Assembly: GCA_023159155.1 (NCBI GenBank)
Contig: JAJNNX010000071.1
Span: 171,106-235,105 of the forward strand
Direction: 5' to 3'
DNA length: 64,000 nt
DNA from: Ustulina deusta
Lineage: Eukaryota > Ascomycota > Sordariomycetes > Xylariales > Xylariaceae
This document shows, piece after piece, positions 57,870 to 64,000 of the stretch. A program made the position numbers and the translations under genes. Every line of letters begins with the position of its first letter. Position 1 is the stretch's first letter. The notes beneath the pieces were generated by a model, which saw only the letters and a list, made by a program, of their open reading frames with translations, searched no databases and was not told the DNA's origin.

Positions 57870-58210
57870 TTTTAGCTACGCTTCGTTAAGTTTTTGCTTT
57901 GGTCTAACAAGTTTTTTTTTATGCCTGGTTAGATTATATCTTTTTTATTTTTATTTAATCAGATATAAAAAAGGTTATAAAGGGGTATATGTTTAGTTAG
58001 CAGCTTTAAAAAGTAATTTAATTAAAATAAAAGATTTAATCTAAGAAATAGTATAATGTTCTAAGCGAACCAAGGCTAGCTTTTAAAACATAAATAGTAG
58101 GATCAAGCGTAGGCATAGACTAGATTAGCAGGTATAAGACTTAAACCTGCAGTTAATAAGTATTAGCATACAAATAAAGAATGTTTTGCAAATAAAAGTT
58201 AAAAGAAAAT
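57870..58210. repeat. less degraded island within the relic DNA
   Basis: About 340 bp with noticeably more G and C than the surroundings (for example GCTACGCTTCG, AGCGAACCAAGGCTAGC and AAGCGTAGGCATAGAC). It may be a mutated LTR or the end of another element. I found no matching second copy in this window and no open frame. Confidence 0.4.
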
Positions 58211-61200
58211 TTTTTTTTTTTTAGGCTAAATAACATAAAGCTTTAAATAAAATAACTATATAATAAAAATATTACATAAAATTAAATAAACTATTAATAA
58301 TTTAAATAAAAAATATTTAATTAGTTAATAACTATTTATTTAGTTATATATAGCATATTTTTAATTTTTTTTTAATTTTTTATATATAATATGTTTATAA
58401 TTTATATTAAAACTTCTAATATAATATTAATAATTTTATATAATCTTTTTATACTAAATAGAGTTTTGTTATTTTTATAGTATTATATTAAAAATTATTT
58501 TTTTGTTTTTAATATAATTATATTAGTTAGTTTTAATTCTAAATATATTCCTATACTTATTAGCCTTTCTAGTACTTATAAGCTGTTTTTTTTAGCAAGT
58601 TTGTTTTTGCATATAATTAAGAATTATTATAATTTTTTTTGTTTTTTTTTGTTTAATTATTAAATATTTTATTATATTTAGCTTAAAAGCTTTATTTATA
58701 ACAATTTTTATATTAGCTCTTTTTAGTACTAAAGCAATTAAATATATATTTTATTTAAATAAAATCTAGGCTAGTAATAAATTAGTACTAGTTATTTTTT
58801 GTAAATTAATAACTTTAGTAGCTTTTTTTTATATATACTAGCTATTTTTCTAAATTAGTATATCTAGTTTCTAATGCTTATTTTTTTAGTAATATAAAAA
58901 TAAATTAAATATCTTTTTTTACTAAGCTATAGGTCCATAAAAAATTAAAAAAACTATATTTAATTTTAGTCCCTTTTTTTTAAAAATATATTATTTATAG
59001 ACAACTATTAGAAGTAGACAAATACTAAGATTAAGATTTCTTAGGCTTAAACAATAAAGAATTATTTTATTTTTTTAGTTATAAAAGCACAAGTAAATTA
59101 GCTAAAATAATTAATTATAATTAAAATATAAAATATTTTATTAAAAGCTTTTAAATATATTAGTTCTATATAATTTATACTTATTATATTTTATAGTTTT
59201 ATAACAACTATTTTTTGCTTAATAGTTAGAAATAGTTTAGGTTTAACTTTAGTATAAATATAATATTATTTATAATATTTGCTTATATTTAAAAACTAAA
59301 AAAGTTACTAAAAGTAAGCTTATAAGTTATAAAAAGTTATTAAAATATTAAAATATTTATAGCTATTATAAACCTAGTCCAAAATAGTATTAATTTTATA
59401 AAGTAATAAGTATTCGGAAAAATAGCTATTTTGTTTTTTTTAATAAAAATATTTATTAATAATCTAGTAGTAAGCTAAATTTTAAACTAAATAATAATAT
59501 TTATTTAAAAAAAAAAATTTTTTATATTTTATAACTTAAAATTATAACTTTTATAATATTTTTATATTACAAATAAACTAAATAATCTTTAGAGAAGTTT
59601 TTTAAGTTTTTATTAATTAAATTAACAAAAATAAATAAATAAATATTTAGACTGCTTTTTTTTTTAAAAATATAAAAAAAAAGCTAAATGTTAGTAAAAT
59701 TAACTATAAAAAAAGGCAATTTTTTAGAATCAAATTGCTTAGTAAATTTATAAGTTAGTTTATTAATCTAGAATAGTCTATTTATAATTCTAATAATTTT
59801 AGAAATATTTAAATAGTAATAAATAATAAACTAATATTTTTTCAGCTGCTTAATTTATATAGCGATTTTTTTTAAAACTTCTAATTTAATTTTTAAAATA
59901 TTTATTAAGTTATAATAATTTATATATAATATAATTAAAAACTAAAATTTAATAACTAACTAGTAATATTTTATTAAACAGCGGACTACTTTTAAAGTTT
60001 TTTTTTTAGTGTTATATTTTGTTTTTAAATTAAAAAATCTAAATAATATAAATATAAAAATTCTTATAAAAATTATATTTTTATTAATAATTTTAGTTCT
60101 AATAAATTAACTAGCTATTTAAAATAATACTTTATTTAGTTCTATTAATAAAGCGTTAATAGTTAGGTAATACTAAATAAAAAAATAAAAATTTTTAATA
60201 ATACAGTTTTAAATTTTTTTATATATTATATAAAAAGCTTTTTGTTAAAATTTTTTAAGGTTATTTTTAGACCCAATTTCTAATAAACATTTTTTGATAT
60301 ATTAATTAAGTTTGCTTTTTTTTTTTAAATATATTTTAAAATATAAAACTAAATATAAAAAATCTTCTAGTTCTAATATATTAGTTAAATAATTTTTATT
60401 TAATACTTATTCTTTAAATTAATTTTAATACTTTAAAAATAGTTATATTTATTCCTAAAATAATTTAAAACTTAATATATTAATACTATTTATAAATAAA
60501 ATTATTTAAAAAAAAAAGCCAATTGAAATAAATATAATTTATAAAAAATATTAAATATATAAAAATTAAAAAGATTATTAAACGTATAGCCAAACATATT
60601 ATAATTATTAATAAAAATATTAAAAATTACTTTTTATTTTAAGTAATATTCTTAAAAAAAAAAAGTAAAAAGCTAGAAAAATTCTTTATAAATAGCTATT
60701 TTTTAAAGCTAATATTTCTTAAAATATAGTAAATATAAAAAAAAACCTATTATATTTTAAGGCATTTTTTAGCTTATATATAAATTATTAAAAACAATAA
60801 ATCTAGTTTTTAGTTAATTTTTATATTTTATTAATATAACCTAAAACTTATAAGCAATATTTCTTTAAAAAATATTATAATTTTTTTAAATTAAAATATA
60901 AAAAACTTTATTTTATTAATATATTAGTTACTAAAGTTTAATTATAGTTTAGTTTATTGAAATATAATAATATATAAATTTTTTTTTTAGCTTAGTTTTA
61001 AATAAATAATAAGTTTATATTTTTTAAATAAATATCCTTAAATAAATAAAGCTAACAAATTCTAATTCAAAAAAGATTCTAGTAATAAATTGCTTTTTTT
61101 AATAATATATTTGGGTTAATAAAGCCAAAAAAGCTACTATAAAATTAGTTATAATAGTATACTTAACTAAATTAGTTTTTTTTATATTTCTAAAACTTAT

Positions 61201-64000
61201 AATAAAACAAATTTTTAAGTATAATATAGTTTTTAAACTAATATTTACTATTTTAAAGTTCTAGCTCTATTTTTAATAATAAATAAGAATTAAACAAACT
61301 ATATATTAATTATAGTTTAAAGGCCTTTAAATAAAAAATAATATTTAAATTTGTATTATATTTAGAGTTTTTTTTATATTTTCTAGGTTAAAAAAACATA
61401 TTTAAATAATAATAAAAATACAAAATTATAAAAAACAGAAATAATTAATCCTTTTTTCTCAAAAAAACTAACTAGTTTTATATTAATTACTAAATCTATA
61501 TTAAATTTATTTCTTAGAAATTTTCTAAAATTATTACAAAAAATTTCATTTTGTTCTATAGCTACTAAAGCTAAATTTATATCTAAACAATTATTTAAAA
61601 CTAACACTATTTGTTTTTAGTTATTATATATATTAAGCAATAAAAATAATTATTTTATTTTATTTTTAATAATATAGCAGAACTTAATAAAATAAGTTTT
61701 ATTATTATTTTAAATTAATAATTTATACTAATATAATATTTTATTATAATTAATATTAAAAGCAAAAACTATTTTTTTAATAAATAAAAAAAAGTTTTAT
61801 AAAACATAAATAAAATATAAATTAACTTTTTAAAATCTTTATATATTTATTAATATAATTAGGAATAATCAATAAAAATAATCCTATGTTTTTAAAAAAT
61901 GCTTTATTAGAAGTAATAAATAGTAAAGCTTATAATAAATATTTATTTTAAACTTTAGTTATAATAAGTTTTTTTATTAATAGTTTATTTATAATCTATA
62001 AATTAATAATAAATAGATTTCTTACTATAAGTACTAAAATATTTTTGCTAGTATTAATAAATAAGATTTTTTTAGCTAGCATATTTAAATTTATTAGTAG
62101 TTTAAAAATAATTTCTAGCTTAGTAGCAAAAAATATTTATTTTTTTTAGTTTTTTTAAAGTTTAAAAAGCAATAAATTAATACTTTAAGCTATATAAAGA
62201 TTTTTTTTAAGTTTAGCTTAAAATTAAACTTTTGGTTAGTTTTTAAAAAATAAAATAAAACTAATACTAATTTAATAATATTTAATATTTTTTTTTTAAA
62301 ACCTAAAAATCTTTTAAAATCTTTTTTAAACTTAGTAAACAAGTAATTATTAATATAAAAAAATTAATAAAATTTATTTTTAGCGTTTTAAATATATATA
62401 AGTTTTATAGCTAAAGCATTATATATAATTAAAATATTAAATATTTTTTAAGCCTTACAAAATAATTTAATTAGCTTTATTAAAAAATATTTTATAAATT
62501 TAATTATTTTTTATAATATAAACTTTTATAATAAATAAAATTTCTTTTATAACTAAAAAAAAAACTATATGATACTTAATCGGGGTAGTACTATTATTAG
62601 CTATTTTTAGCTCTAATAGCTTAAAAATAATATAAAAAAGCAAATTATATTATATTGCATATATAAAGCTTATTAAATTAGCTAAAGCTTTTTTATTAAC
62701 TAAAATATAATTAATAATAATTTATTAAATATTTCTTTAATATATTTAAAATAAGTTTTTTTATTATTTATTTAAGCTTTATTTTTATAAACTATAATAA
62801 TAATTAAGCCTTACAAAGTTTAAGGTTTTACTAGTACAAAATAATGTTTTTTCTTTTTAAAAAAAACTTTAGCTGCTTTAGCTTAATAGTTAGAAATAAT
62901 CCTATTTTTTAAATAAACTAAGCTTTAATAATAAAAAACAATTAAAAAACTGCTTTTATATAATCTAAAAAAAAAGTAGTATAAAAAAATATTTAATATT
63001 AATTTGGTCTTTTTAATTATTTTTATAGGCCTAAATTAAAACAGTATTTTATTTATAAATAACTTTTTTAGCTTGATTAGCCAATAAGTTAGTTAATCCT
63101 AAAGCTATTTATTTAAAAATGCTAGCTTACTACTTTTTTTAAAAAAAAAAAATTAGCCCAAAAAAAGCCTATTTTTTAATAATCTTTTTTATATTTATAG
63201 ATTATATACTAATAAAATTTTTATATTTAGATTAGTTTTTAGTAAATTATATTAAAAATAAATTAATAATAATTATTTTTATTAAATAGTATTATAGATC
63301 TGATTCTTTTTTTTAAGGTTTTTATTTTTTAGTATAATTATATAAAGAATATCTTTTAATTTTATAGTTCTAGCAAATTAGAGGCCTTTTATCATAACTA
63401 AAGTTATAATCTTTTTTTATTTACTTTTATATTTTTATCGCTTTTTTAATTTGTTTTATTACTAGTTTTTCTAAGGTTAGGTTATTTTTATATTTATTAG
63501 AAAGACTAGCAGGCAGATTATTTTAGGTATTTTAAAATAGATATAAAAGCTTATAAATTAAGTTTTAGCTAAGTAGTCCTGCTTTTTTAGTTATTTTAGA
63601 ATAAAGTTCTATTTATATATCAAGTTTTTTTTATGAGTATTATAGCTAGTTATAATAACTAATAGGCTAATTATATTACAAAAAAAATATAAAGTTTAGT
63701 TTTTAAAACAAAAATAACACATATTAATTAAATAAAACTAAATTAAAAAGGTTAGCTGTAGATCTAACTAGAATTTCTTTAAAGTATTAGTAATAATAGT
63801 ACCTAGTTCTTTTAAAAGTTTGCCTTTAAATAGCTTTTTAAGCAAGCGAGCTATCCTAGTCTTAATTTAGTTAAAGAATTTTTCTTTTTTTTAGGTTTTA
63901 AAACGCAAATACTAATAATTTCTTTTATGTTCTAATAAGTATAGTTTTTTTTAACTTCTTAAATTGCTTAAACACTTAGTATTAATTAGGCAGTTTATAA
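58211..64000. repeat. AT-rich RIP-type relic DNA to the window end
   Basis: Uniform AT-rich sequence with no credible gene; the one longer open frame (61383-61607, minus, 74 residues of Leu/Phe/Asn/Lys) is what AT-rich random DNA would give. A slightly richer stretch near 63340-63620 may be transposon coding remains, but no motif is secure. Confidence 0.6.

Noticed and set aside
61383..61607. 74-residue minus-strand ORF in the AT-rich block
   Set aside because: Leu/Phe/Asn/Lys/Ile composition is what AT-rich DNA yields by chance; no motif and no splice partners.
38745..64000. Mitochondrial DNA or a CRISPR/bacterial origin as explanation of the AT-rich block
   Set aside because: LTR pairs with target duplications, gypsy domain remnants and transition-only differences point to RIP-mutated nuclear retrotransposons; no mitochondrial genes or regular spacer repeats are present.

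Overview
This window is nuclear DNA of a filamentous ascomycete, probably a Sordariomycete. The support is small GT-AG introns (52-97 bp) with CTAAC/CTAAT-type branch sites, a fungal Zn2Cys6 regulator, a fungal DUF4360-type secreted protein, and a long tract with the signature of repeat-induced point mutation (RIP). It has two compartments that meet near 38.74 kb.

Positions 1-38.7 kb are ordinary gene-bearing DNA. From left to right: a possible partial exon at the left edge (-); a Zn2Cys6 transcription factor (-); a THO complex WD40 subunit, Tex3/THOC3 (-); the Golgi Rab-GEF subunit RIC1 (+); casein kinase II beta (+); a PAP2 lipid phosphate phosphatase (-); a three-LIM paxillin-like protein (+); SUMO (-); a twin-Cx9C mitochondrial protein, CMC4 (+), with tiny exons; nucleoporin Nup84/Nup107 (+); an ESCRT-I Vps37/Mod(r) protein (+); a frameshifted DUF4360 secreted-protein pseudogene (+); and an RBR E3 ubiquitin ligase (-). 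These are mostly unrelated housekeeping functions (mRNA export, Golgi traffic, kinase regulation, lipid signalling, SUMO, mitochondrial import, nuclear pore, MVB sorting), with no biosynthetic cluster or operon-like grouping. The spacers carry clusters of a dispersed palindrome-like motif, TAGGTACCTA. Splice sites were chosen by hand so that reading frame and family motifs continue across exons; all assembled frames close on a stop.

Positions 38.74-64 kb are an extremely AT-rich block without intact genes. It holds a clear nested pair of Ty3/gypsy-type LTR retrotransposons. The outer one (40938-54590, + strand) has 256-bp LTRs and the target duplication ATATC. The inner one (44196-51832, - strand) has 179-bp LTRs and the target duplication TTAAA, and it interrupts the reverse transcriptase of the outer one. 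Both are destroyed by C-to-T/G-to-A changes. The inner copy is mutated mostly on one strand and the outer on both, which fits a younger insertion that went through fewer RIP cycles. The rest of the block is older relic DNA that I could not resolve. Such a block could be the edge of a centromeric, subtelomeric or other heterochromatic isochore.

I found no convincing new multi-gene system. The most interesting signals are the strand-biased RIP in the nested elements, the CMC4 gene with a start-codon-only exon and a 13-nt exon, the dispersed TAGGTACCTA motif, and the decayed secreted-protein gene near the compartment boundary.
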